Assembly (NCBI GenBank): GCA_003105225.1
Contig: PQAK01000220.1
Span: forward strand, 25,407-45,795
Direction of reading: 5' to 3'
Length of the DNA: 20,389 nt
From: Deltaproteobacteria bacterium
GTDB lineage: Bacteria > Desulfobacterota > Deferrimicrobia > Deferrimicrobiales > Deferrimicrobiaceae
The notes under the pieces were generated by a model, which searched no databases, had not been told where the DNA came from, and saw only the letters and a list, made by a program, of their open reading frames with translations. Each line of letters opens with the position of its first letter. Position 1 is the first letter of the stretch. Shown here piece after piece: positions 13,705-20,389 of this stretch. Made by a program: the position numbers and the translations under genes.

Positions 13705-14928
13705 ATGGCCGTGTTCGGGTACCGTGCATCCGACCGGGAGGGCCGCGTATCGGAAGGGATGGTCGAGGCGGCCGAGGAGCGGGGAGCCGCCGAACGGCTT
13801 CGGGAGATGGGTTTCCTGCCGATCCGCGTCTGGCCTGCCGCCTCCCCGGCCGGGAAAGCGGCCGCGGCATCCCCCCGGGGATTCGGGAGGAGGGGCGCAA
13901 AAAAGGATCTGGTCCCGTTCCTCCAGGGGCTGCGGACCCTGCTGGTCGCCGGGGTTCCCGTGGACCGCAGTCTGGAAATGCTCGCCGGCCTGTTCCGCGG
14001 CAAGCCGATGGGAGCGGCGGCCGCGGAGATCCTCCGCGAGGTGCGCGCGGGCAGTTCCCTGGCCGAGGCGATGAAGAAGGCGCCGGGCGCCCCTTTCGAC
14101 CGTTTCACGGTGCAGATGGTCAACGCCGGGGCCTCCACGGGGCGGATGGAGGAGGCCCTCGAGCAGGTCTGCCTGTTCCTGCAGCGGTCGCGTGACTTCC
14201 GGTCCAACCTCGTGGGCTCCCTCCTGTACCCGTCGATCCTCCTCGGGGCGTCGTTCCTGTCCGTGATCCTGCTGCTGGTGTACGTCGTCCCCCGGTTCGT
14301 CGCCGTGTTCGCCGCATCCCGGGTGCCGCTCCCCATGCCCACGCAGGCGCTGCTGTCCGCGAGCACGTTCCTCAAGGAGCAGGGGATGTACCTCCTCCTC
14401 GCGGCGGTTTTCGTCTACCTGCTGGCCTCCGCGGCCCTTCGGCGCCCGGAGGTCCGCAGGGACTGGGACCGGGCGAAACTTCGCTGGCCGGGGGTGGGCG
14501 GGGTCCTCTCGGCGATGGAAACCTCGCGGGTCATGCGCTCCCTGTCCTCGCTGCTCTCCGGCGGCGTGCCGATCCTGTCCGCGTTCGTGATCGCGCGGGA
14601 GGTCAGCGGGAACACCGCGATCCGGGAAGGGATGGAGGCGGCGCGCCTGCAGGTCCAGGGGGGGGCCAAGGTGGCGCGCGCGCTCGGGGAGACGACGCCG
14701 GTCCCCGAGCTGGCGCTCCAGATGATCGCCGTGGGGGAGGAGACCGGGCGTCTCGAGGAAATGCTGTCGTCGGTCGCGGACACCTACGAGGAAACCGCGA
14801 GAAGAGGCCTCCAGCGGTTCCTCGTGCTGCTCGAGCCCGCCGTGATCCTCGGCATGGGGCTCCTGGTGGGGTTCATCGTCTTTTCCATGTTCCTGGCGAT
14901 CTTCAAGCTGAACGAGGTGCCGTTCTGA
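13705..14928 (+). CDS. gspF: Type II secretion inner-membrane platform protein GspF
   Basis: GspF is the polytopic platform protein that couples the GspE motor to pseudopilin assembly. The 407-residue product has the usual two T2SSF repeats (about 68-191 and 271-394), the first around VPFLQGLRTLLVAGVPVDRSLEML and the second around SRVMRSLSSLLSGGVPIL, each with a downstream conserved E-x-G or G-x-x-x-G-R element (NAGASTGRMEEAL and VGEETGRLEEML). Three membrane segments are seen near 173-195, 228-246 and 376-401. The N-terminus FGYRASDREGRVSEGMVEA is family-typical. The start at 13705 follows AAAGGGGACGGGG and lies 34 bases after gspE. Its stop overlaps the next start by one base. Confidence 0.95.
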   Translation: MAVFGYRASDREGRVSEGMVEAAEERGAAERLREMGFLPIRVWPAASPAGKAAAASPRGFGRRGAKKDLVPFLQGLRTLLVAGVPVDRSLEMLAGLFRGKPMGAAAAEILREVRAGSSLAEAMKKAPGAPFDRFTVQMVNAGASTGRMEEALEQVCLFLQRSRDFRSNLVGSLLYPSILLGASFLSVILLLVYVVPRFVAVFAASRVPLPMPTQALLSASTFLKEQGMYLLLAAVFVYLLASAALRRPEVRRDWDRAKLRWPGVGGVLSAMETSRVMRSLSSLLSGGVPILSAFVIAREVSGNTAIREGMEAARLQVQGGAKVARALGETTPVPELALQMIAVGEETGRLEEMLSSVADTYEETARRGLQRFLVLLEPAVILGMGLLVGFIVFSMFLAIFKLNEVPF

Positions 14929-15362
14929 TGCGCGGGTTCTCGCTCCTGGAGATGCTCCTGGTGCTCGCGATCGCGGGGCTGATCGCCGCGGTCGTGATCC
15001 CTTCCCTGCCGGGGGCCATCGAATCGGCGCGGCTCCGCGGAAGCGCGCAAGAAGTGCGGGCCACGTTTACCCTCGCGCGTACGCTGGCGGTGTCGGAGGC
15101 CCGGCTCCGGACCGTGGCCTTCGACCTGGAGCGTGGGGAGTACCGCATCGTCGGAGACGCGCGAAAGGGATGGTTCCCGGAGGGGATCCGGTTGAGCGCC
15201 GTCCGGCTCGGGGACGCGGCGGCGGAGAGCGGTGTCGTGCGCGTCCGGTTCTACCCGGATGGAAGCGCCGACGAGGCGGAGGTCGCGATCGCTTCTTCCG
15301 GCGGCGGGAGCCGGCGGGTCGTGGTGGAGCCGTTGACGGGGATCGCCCGGGAGGGGACATGA
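14928..15362 (+). CDS. gspH: Type II secretion minor pseudopilin, GspH-like
   Basis: This 144-residue protein begins with a very short leader, MRG, then FSLLEMLLVLAIAG. Prepilin peptidase should cut after Gly3, leaving Phe at +1 and Glu at +5. The C-terminal part (RTLAVSEARLRTVAFDLERGEYRIVGD, then beta-rich sequence ending in VVVEPLTGIAREGT) fits GspH, a minor pseudopilin near the tip. It lacks the GspG hallmarks after the helix, such as a YPT-type segment and calcium loop, so I do not call it the major pseudopilin, although it occupies the place where gspG usually sits. It overlaps gspF by one base and gspI by four. Confidence 0.85.
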   Translation: MRGFSLLEMLLVLAIAGLIAAVVIPSLPGAIESARLRGSAQEVRATFTLARTLAVSEARLRTVAFDLERGEYRIVGDARKGWFPEGIRLSAVRLGDAAAESGVVRVRFYPDGSADEAEVAIASSGGGSRRVVVEPLTGIAREGT

Positions 15363-15757
15363 GGCGCAGGCGGGATGAACGCGGGTTCACGCTCCTCGAG
15401 GTGATCGTCGCCCTGGCGATCCTCGCGGCGGGGTTCCTGGGGCTGCTGGAGCTGCTCTCCGGCTCGCTGCGCCTGTCGGGCGGCGCAAGGGATGCGACCG
15501 CCGCGTCGATGTACGCCTCCCAGCGCCTCGAGGAGGCGCTCCTGGCCCCCAAGCCCGTCGCGGGAGAGGAGAGCGGGCTCTTCGGCGAGAAGTATCGCTG
15601 GATCGCGCAGACCTCGTTCCTGCCGGAGGAGGAGGGACAGCCGTACACGCCGGTGCGGATCCAGGTGACCGTCACGTGGAGCGACGGCGAACGGCAGCGG
15701 GCGGTCAGCGTCGCCGCGACCCGGTGGGAACCCAAGGCCGCCGCGGCGGGAGGGTGA
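15359..15757 (+). CDS. gspI: Type II secretion minor pseudopilin GspI
   Basis: This 132-residue minor pseudopilin has a basic leader MRRRRDERG followed by FTLLEVIVALAILAAGFLG, with Glu at +5 and the ALAIL pattern typical of GspI. The body SMYASQRLEEALLAPK and the C-terminal strand region RIQVTVTWSDGERQRAVSVA match the family. GspI forms the tip complex with GspJ and GspK. The start is preceded by GGGAGGGGAC and overlaps the gspH stop by four bases; gspJ follows after a 4-base gap. Confidence 0.91.
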   Translation: MRRRRDERGFTLLEVIVALAILAAGFLGLLELLSGSLRLSGGARDATAASMYASQRLEEALLAPKPVAGEESGLFGEKYRWIAQTSFLPEEEGQPYTPVRIQVTVTWSDGERQRAVSVAATRWEPKAAAAGG

Positions 15758-15761
15758 GCGC

Positions 15762-16418
15762 ATGAAGGTCCGGGAGCGCAGGCGCCGGTCCCGCCGCAGG
15801 GAGGGATTCACGCTCCTGGAGATGATCGTCTCGATTTCGATCCTCGCGGCGATCGCGGGGTTCCTGGTCGTGGCGTTCCGGCTGACGGGCCAATCCCTTG
15901 CGCGGGGCGGGGAGGAAGCCGTCGGCATGGCGCGGCTCCGGGCGGGGACCGAGATCCTGGAGCGGGCGATCCGGTCCGCGGATCCCCTGGCGATTCTCCC
16001 CGCGGAGGGCGCCCGGGCCTCCTATTTCCGCGGCGAGAGCGGAAAGCTCCGGTTTCTCTCCGATGCGGCTCCTTCCTCCCTTTCCGGGGGCGGCTACCGG
16101 CTGCTTTGCTTTTTCGGGGGCGATGCCTCGGGCGCGCAGGGGCTGATGCTGTCGGAGGCATCCCCCATGCGTGCGGGGGGAGTGGAGGATTGGGGGGGGA
16201 CCGAAAAGCCGCGCGTGCTGTTTTCCGACGCCTCCGAGATCGCCTTTCACTATTCCCCCGGGCCCACGGAGGAAGGGAAGTGGGAATGGGTGGAGGCGTG
16301 GGACGGCAAGGAGAAGAAGGGGCTGCCGGCGGCGGTACGGGTGGAGTTCGTCACTCCATCGGAGAACGGACAGCAGAAGACCGCGCTGGTCATCCCGATA
16401 TTGGCGGGAGGATCCTGA
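15762..16418 (+). CDS. gspJ: Type II secretion minor pseudopilin GspJ
   Basis: The 218-residue product has a strongly basic leader of 15 residues ending in Gly, then FTLLEMIVSISILAAIAGFLV with Glu at +5. Its length, larger than GspH or GspI, and its position between gspI and gspK match GspJ. The body is beta-rich, and the end GQQKTALVIPILAGGS contains the strand usual at GspJ C-termini. It is expected in the tip heterotrimer GspI-J-K. A GGGTGAG stretch just upstream may serve as ribosome site, and its stop overlaps gspK by one base. Confidence 0.9.
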   Translation: MKVRERRRRSRRREGFTLLEMIVSISILAAIAGFLVVAFRLTGQSLARGGEEAVGMARLRAGTEILERAIRSADPLAILPAEGARASYFRGESGKLRFLSDAAPSSLSGGGYRLLCFFGGDASGAQGLMLSEASPMRAGGVEDWGGTEKPRVLFSDASEIAFHYSPGPTEEGKWEWVEAWDGKEKKGLPAAVRVEFVTPSENGQQKTALVIPILAGGS

Positions 16419-17329
16419 TGCGCTCCGTACGGGGATTCGCGCAGCTGATCGTCCTGTGGGCCCTCCTGCTGCTGGGGACGCTGGCGATGTCCTTCTCGTT
16501 CGCGATGCGAACGGAGGCGCGGGCCGCCAGGAACGGCCTGGATGCCTCCAGGGCGTACTACCAGGCCCGGACCGGGGTCAGCCGCGCGCTTGCGCTGCTC
16601 TCCCAGCCCGTGACCGACAACGTCCTGGTCGTGCCGCTCGCGGGGAAAGACGACGACGCCTCCTACGAGGCGCGGATCGTGAGCGAGGGCGGCAAGATCG
16701 ACATCAATCTCGTCCAGGAGGAATTGCTGAAGGAGGCGCTCCGCAACGGGGGGCTTTCCCCCGAAGACGCCGAGGTTGTGGGGGATTCCATCCTCGATTG
16801 GAGGGACGAGGACGACATGCCCCGGGCGAACGGCGCGGAAGCGCCTCATTACGCCTCCCTGCCGGCTCCCGTCAAGCCGCGCAACGGCAAGCTCGAAAGC
16901 CTGGACGAGCTGCTCTCCGTGAAGGGGGTGACGCCGGAACTCTATATGCGTCTCCTCTCGAAGGTTTTCACCGTGAACGGCCTGTCCCCCCTCGTGGATG
17001 TCAACGCGGCACCGCCGGAAGTCCTGCGGGTGCTGCCGGGATTTACGAAGAAGGCCGCCGACGCCGTCGTCGCGCGGAGGCGGGAAACCCCCTTCCAATC
17101 GCCTTCCGAACTGGCCACGTTCCTGGCGGGAGAGGGGGTCCCCCCCTCCGCGGTCAAGAACCTCTCCCCCTCCCGGCCCACCCGCGTGTACACGATCGTC
17201 TCGGTCGGAACGGCCGGAGGGAAACTCGTGCGGGGGATCGAGTGCCTCGTGGAAATCGGCGGGGCCGGGGCGAAATCGGGTAAGATACTGCGTTGGAAGG
17301 ACTATACCGCCTTGGGCGAGGGGACCTGA
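16418..17329 (+). CDS. gspK: Type II secretion pseudopilin GspK (tip protein)
   Basis: This 303-residue protein has the leader MRSVRG then FAQLIVLWALLLLGTLAM. Position +5 is Ile instead of Glu, as is usual for GspK, which caps the pseudopilus and needs no Glu contact with a next subunit. The large helical insertion domain is visible with KIDINLVQEELLKEAL, SILDWRDEDDMPRANGAE, LESLDELLSVKGVTPELY and VDVNAAPPEVLRVLPGF, all typical of GspK. The acidic DWRDEDD stretch fits the family's metal-binding region. It overlaps gspJ by one base; gspL begins 3 bases after its stop. Confidence 0.94.
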   Translation: MRSVRGFAQLIVLWALLLLGTLAMSFSFAMRTEARAARNGLDASRAYYQARTGVSRALALLSQPVTDNVLVVPLAGKDDDASYEARIVSEGGKIDINLVQEELLKEALRNGGLSPEDAEVVGDSILDWRDEDDMPRANGAEAPHYASLPAPVKPRNGKLESLDELLSVKGVTPELYMRLLSKVFTVNGLSPLVDVNAAPPEVLRVLPGFTKKAADAVVARRRETPFQSPSELATFLAGEGVPPSAVKNLSPSRPTRVYTIVSVGTAGGKLVRGIECLVEIGGAGAKSGKILRWKDYTALGEGT

Positions 17330-17332
17330 CCG

Positions 17333-18778
17333 GTGAACCTGTTCCGGACCGTGGTGGGGATCGACCCTTCGGGAAGGCGCCTTGCGCTTTCGGCCGTCCG
17401 ATACGGCGTCGGCCGCCCCGTCATCGCGGTGCCCCCGACGGTCGTCGAGCTGCGCGGCGACCGGGAGCAGACACGGATGGAAGAGGCCGAGAGCGCCCTG
17501 CTCGATTTCGTAACCCGGAACGGCCTGGCGGGCAGCGATGCGAGGCTTGCCATCCCGGCCGACAAGGTGTTCCTCGCCCGGATCCTGTTTCCGCCGCTCA
17601 AGGAAAAGGACCTGCGGACCGCCCTTGCGCTGGAGCTGGACCGGCTCTTCCCCCTGCCTTCCTCCCGCCTGAAATTCAACTGGCGCCGCGCGGGCGATGC
17701 ACCGGGCGGCAAGATGGTCCGCCAGGTCGTCGTGGCGTCGCCGGCGGAGTACATCGGCCGCTGGGAAGAGATGGTGTCGCGCACGGGGCTTTCCCTGGTC
17801 GGGGCCGTGCCTTCCGGATGGGCGCTGTCCGCGGCCTGCCGGGGGATCGGCGAGCCGCAGGGAAACGGGGGAGCGCTCCGGGCGGTCCTGCGGGAAGTCG
17901 ACGGGTCGGTGGAGTGCACGGTCATGGAGGGAGAGGAGCCGTTTTTCTCCGCGGCGAGGGGGTGCCCTCCGGAAGATGCGCAGGAGGAAGCGCTCTCCCT
18001 CCTGCAAGCCGCCCTGGTCGACGTTTCCCCGGACCGCGGGGAAGCCGGGGTCTCGGTGCTCGCCCCGTCCGGATGGCATCGCAACGGCCGGTTCGAAGCG
18101 CAGGGGACGGAATCGTTTCTGCCGGTCGACGGGTTCGAGTCCCGCGCGGCGGACGCGATGGCGGGCGCCGGAGGGCAGGCGGCAACCGCTGCGGTATGGG
18201 AGGCGCTGGGAGCCTACGGCGCGGCGCTTTCCGAAAGGGAGCTGGACCTTCTCTCCCCGGAGAAGGAAGGCGCCGGCCTCCGGAGGGCGACCCGGGCGAT
18301 CGTGGGCGTGCTCGCAGCGCTGACCCTGCTCCTGGGGATTTCCTGGCCGTCGACCGTCCTCCTGCGGGCAAGGCAGGAGCTGCAGCGGCTCGACGGCGAA
18401 ATCGCCTCCCTGCGTCCCGCCGTGGAGCGCGTGGACTCCTCCCTCGCCGTGACGGCCGAGCTGGAAGGGCGGATCGCCGTGCTGCACGAGGCGGGTGCCG
18501 GCCGCGAGGAGCCGGTGCTCCTCCTTCGCCAGCTGACCGACCGCCTCCCCCAGGGAACCTGGCTGACGGGGCTCCGCGTCGAGGGGCGGAAGGTCGAGAT
18601 CGACGGGATCTCTCCCTCCGCCAACGAGATCTTCCCGCTCCTGTCCCGGGACGGGCAGTTCCGGAAGGTGGAATTCGCGTCGCCCATCACCCGCCAGGCG
18701 GACAATTTCGAGAGGTTCCAGATCCGTGCGGAGTTCGCGCCGGTTCCCCCGCAGAAGCCGGCGGGAGGCGCCCCGTGA
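17333..18778 (+). CDS. gspL: Type II secretion assembly-platform protein GspL (PilM-PilN-like)
   Basis: GspL links the cytoplasmic ATPase to the periplasm. The 481-residue product has an N-terminal actin-like PilM-type domain (about 1-300, with TVVGIDPSGRRLALSAVRY at 6-24 and ILFPPLKEKDLRTALALELD at 84-103), one membrane segment at 322-344, then a coiled region and a PilN/ferredoxin-like periplasmic domain (PQGTWLTGLRVEGRKVEIDG at 406-425). This is equivalent to PilM and PilN fused. The start is a GTG 3 bases after gspK; no strong ribosome site stands between the genes, suggesting translation is coupled. The stop overlaps the next start by four bases. Confidence 0.87.
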   Translation: MNLFRTVVGIDPSGRRLALSAVRYGVGRPVIAVPPTVVELRGDREQTRMEEAESALLDFVTRNGLAGSDARLAIPADKVFLARILFPPLKEKDLRTALALELDRLFPLPSSRLKFNWRRAGDAPGGKMVRQVVVASPAEYIGRWEEMVSRTGLSLVGAVPSGWALSAACRGIGEPQGNGGALRAVLREVDGSVECTVMEGEEPFFSAARGCPPEDAQEEALSLLQAALVDVSPDRGEAGVSVLAPSGWHRNGRFEAQGTESFLPVDGFESRAADAMAGAGGQAATAAVWEALGAYGAALSERELDLLSPEKEGAGLRRATRAIVGVLAALTLLLGISWPSTVLLRARQELQRLDGEIASLRPAVERVDSSLAVTAELEGRIAVLHEAGAGREEPVLLLRQLTDRLPQGTWLTGLRVEGRKVEIDGISPSANEIFPLLSRDGQFRKVEFASPITRQADNFERFQIRAEFAPVPPQKPAGGAP

Positions 18779-19404
18779 ACCTCGTCTCCCGCCTCCAGGC
18801 GAAGCTGCGCTCCCTGTCGCACCGCGAGCGGCTGGTCCTGCTTCTGTGCGCGGTGTTCCTGCTGGCCCTCGCGGTGATCCGGTTGGGCGCGTACCCGGCG
18901 CTTCAATCCTACAGGAAGTCGCGGGCCGACATCCCCCGGCGCGTCGCAACCCTGGCCCGCTACCGGCTGGCGGCGCAGGGGGAGGGAAAGGTCGACGAGG
19001 CGTTCGCGGATGCCGGCGAACGGCTGGAGCAGATGGAGGAAGGAATTCTCCCGGGGGAGAATCCCGCCGCCGCCGGCGCCGCGCTGCAGGGAATCCTCAA
19101 GCCGTGGGCGGAAAGCGCGGGCACCCGCCTGACCTCCATGCGCGCATTGGCCCCGGTGCAGAAAGGGGAGTACTCGGAAGTGGCGGTCCAGCTGGACCTC
19201 CAGACCACCTCGGAGGGGCTCGTCAAGATCCTCACCGAGATTCCGCGGCACTCCAAGATCCTCAAGGTAAAGAAGCTGACCGTCAGTTCCGGCTTCTACG
19301 GCGCCGCGACGGTGAACCGGCGGGAGATGCTGGTGGTCTCCATCGTGATCGCGGGGATCTCCGACGCCGCGGCGCCCACGAGGGGAGAGGGGGCGGAAGA
19401 ATGA
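18775..19404 (+). CDS. gspM: Type II secretion protein GspM-like (PilO-type)
   Basis: This 209-residue bitopic protein has a short cytoplasmic N-terminus, one membrane helix at about 19-38 (RLVLLLCAVFLLALAVIRLG), a helical segment, and a ferredoxin-like periplasmic domain (about 100-200, with SEVAVQLDLQTTSEGLVKIL and MLVVSIVIAGIS). This layout and the place directly after gspL match GspM, the GspL partner in the inner-membrane platform. Primary sequence conservation of the family is low, so the call leans on architecture and position. The start is GTG, overlapping the gspL stop by four bases; the stop overlaps the next gene by four bases. Confidence 0.82.
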   Translation: MNLVSRLQAKLRSLSHRERLVLLLCAVFLLALAVIRLGAYPALQSYRKSRADIPRRVATLARYRLAAQGEGKVDEAFADAGERLEQMEEGILPGENPAAAGAALQGILKPWAESAGTRLTSMRALAPVQKGEYSEVAVQLDLQTTSEGLVKILTEIPRHSKILKVKKLTVSSGFYGAATVNRREMLVVSIVIAGISDAAAPTRGEGAEE

Positions 19405-20144
19405 GATCTCCCGCGTTCCTGATCCCCGTCCTTGCGCTCGCCGCCATCTTCTTCGGCTGGCGGACGTACGAGGCGTGGACGGCTCCGGTGGCGGCCGCCC
19501 CGCCTCCCCCGGCGGCCAGGCCCGCGGCTGCGCCGGCCGGCCTTACTCCGGCGGATCCGCCTTCCCCGGTCGATCTGTCCGGCATGGCGGCGTCCATCCT
19601 TGCCCGTCCGGTCTTTCGGCCGGACCGGACGCCGTTCCGGGAGGAAGCCGCCCCGGCGGCGCCGAAACGGAACTACGATGCGGAAATGTCGCGCTTCACC
19701 CTGCTGGGGGTGTTGCTGCTCGGCGATGAGAAAAAGGGGGTCGTGGTCGGAAAGGCGGGGACCGGACGGCAGGAACGTTGGGAAGTGGGGCCCGGCGACG
19801 AGCTGCCCGGATTCACGGTCAAGGCGATTGGGGCGGATGGCATCACGCTCACGGCCGACGGCAAGGAGTTCCTGCTGCCGCTTTACGCGGGTGGGCCGAA
19901 AGGGCCGTCCGGACAGGCTCCCGTGCGGACCGACGTGGGGCCGCCGCGCGCGCCCGCAGCCGCGCCCCCGCCTGCCAAGGGAGGTATCGCTCCCGGACCG
20001 GCAGCTCCCGTGCCACTGGTGTCCCCGACCGCAGCGCCGCCCGCAAGCGTGCAGCCCGGAGGGGGAATGCCCCCGCCGAGGGAACCGCTGGATTATAACC
20101 GCGGCAGGCAAATACGGCCGACGTATCTGCCGGGACGCAGATAG
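19401..20144 (+). CDS. gspC: Type II secretion protein GspC-like, without PDZ domain and with a proline-rich tail
   Basis: The 247-residue protein has an uncleaved N-terminal membrane helix (about 5-20), an Ala/Pro-rich linker (27-56), and a homology-region domain: SILARPVFRPDRTPF (65-79) followed by FTLLGVLLLGDEKKGVVVGK (99-118), ERWEVGPGDELPGFTVKAIG and GITLTADGKEFLLPLY. In GspC this domain contacts secretin GspD across the periplasm. No PDZ or coiled-coil domain follows; residues 163-230 are Pro/Ala/Gly-rich and the tail is basic. A PilP-like reading is possible, but the membrane helix and gsp context favour GspC. It overlaps gspM by four bases and lies 18 bases before the next gene. Confidence 0.8.
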   Translation: MRSPAFLIPVLALAAIFFGWRTYEAWTAPVAAAPPPPAARPAAAPAGLTPADPPSPVDLSGMAASILARPVFRPDRTPFREEAAPAAPKRNYDAEMSRFTLLGVLLLGDEKKGVVVGKAGTGRQERWEVGPGDELPGFTVKAIGADGITLTADGKEFLLPLYAGGPKGPSGQAPVRTDVGPPRAPAAAPPPAKGGIAPGPAAPVPLVSPTAAPPASVQPGGGMPPPREPLDYNRGRQIRPTYLPGRR

Positions 20145-20162
20145 ATTCGATAGGAGGAGAGG

Positions 20163-20389
20163 ATGAGGATCCGGACCTGGGCCGTCATCGCGTTGGGGGT
20201 CATCGCCACCGGGGCGTGGGCGACGGACGTCGAGACGCCTCCCCCCCAGGCGATCGAGCAGGTGCAAGAAAAACCGGTCGAGACCTCACCCCAGGGGCAA
20301 ATCGCGCCCCCGGCTTCGACGGACGCGGTTCCCGCGCCCCAGGAAGCCGCGTCGCCTGCCCCCGACACGCCGCCCGCTCCTCCGGCGTT
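20163..20389 (+). CDS. Exported protein, probably the secretin GspD, 3' end cut by window
   Basis: The ATG at 20163 has a strong AGGAGGAG ribosome site. The 75 visible residues begin with a Sec signal peptide, MRIRTWAVIALGVIATGAWA, with likely cleavage before TDVE, and continue as a Pro/Gln/Ala-rich stretch rich in PP and AP pairs. No secretin domain is reached before the edge. GspD is the expected product because it commonly follows gspC, is exported by Sec and is the one essential outer-membrane part not yet seen in this operon. That is inference from position; a long low-complexity start is not diagnostic. Confidence 0.6.
   Translation, partial: MRIRTWAVIALGVIATGAWATDVETPPPQAIEQVQEKPVETSPQGQIAPPASTDAVPAPQEAASPAPDTPPAPPA

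Noticed and set aside
11808..14375. A 855-codon minus-strand open frame opposite gspE and gspF
   Set aside because: It is the codon-aligned shadow of GspE/GspF, with no ribosome site and no known motif.
16250..18949. A 899-codon open frame on the minus strand opposite gspJ-gspM
   Set aside because: It is antisense to four well-supported genes; high GC with G/C third positions suppresses stop codons in the opposite frame, and the translation is a Gly/Arg/Pro-rich mix without any recognisable domain.

Overview
The window is GC-rich and gene-dense and looks like chromosomal DNA of a free-living anaerobic or microaerophilic bacterium. A Geobacter-like lineage (the former Deltaproteobacteria, Desulfuromonadota or relatives) is the best guess. 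This rests on the combination of a selenocysteine formate dehydrogenase of the FdnG type with an NrfD-type membrane subunit, a TreT/DUF5752 pair, and a type II secretion operon with a PilM-like GspL. No rRNA, phage, IS element or CRISPR array is visible, so the taxonomic call is an inference.

Region 1 (1-5614) is a storage-sugar and trehalose module in two divergent arms. The minus-strand arm runs from an unknown 121-residue protein through treZ (maltooligosyltrehalose trehalohydrolase) to a GH57 glycosidase with a DUF3536-type C-terminus, which is cut by the window edge. The plus-strand arm is a DUF5752 protein translationally coupled to a TreT-like GT4 trehalose synthase. The arms share a 103-base intergenic region carrying a perfect 7+1+7 palindrome. 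TreZ (from alpha-glucan, with TreY) and TreT (from NDP-glucose plus glucose) are two separate routes to trehalose. TreY is not in view.

Region 2 (5821-11671) is a tightly packed formate dehydrogenase operon: a Tat-exported molybdenum/tungsten catalytic subunit, a four-cluster iron-sulfur subunit with a C-terminal membrane anchor, an NrfD/PsrC-type quinone-reactive membrane protein, and the maturation factor FdhE. The catalytic gene contains an in-frame TGA at 6442-6444 in the exact selenocysteine context of FdnG, followed by a SECIS-like hairpin. It is one selenoprotein gene, not two broken ORFs.

Region 3 (11982 to the right edge) is a type II secretion operon in the order gspE-F-H-I-J-K-L-M-C-D. 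Most junctions overlap by 1 to 4 bases, and the last gene is cut by the window edge. The major pseudopilin gspG is not in its usual place between gspF and gspH.

The most unusual non-coding signal is a pair of related intergenic elements, about 105 bases each, at 5642-5746 and 11723-11829. They precede the fdh operon and the gsp operon and so bracket the fdh operon. Both keep a roughly 35-base box, then the same spacing to a CTGTT(G/T)-N17-TAT(AG/GC)T promoter-like pair. This suggests a shared regulatory element or a small dispersed repeat that I cannot assign to a known family.
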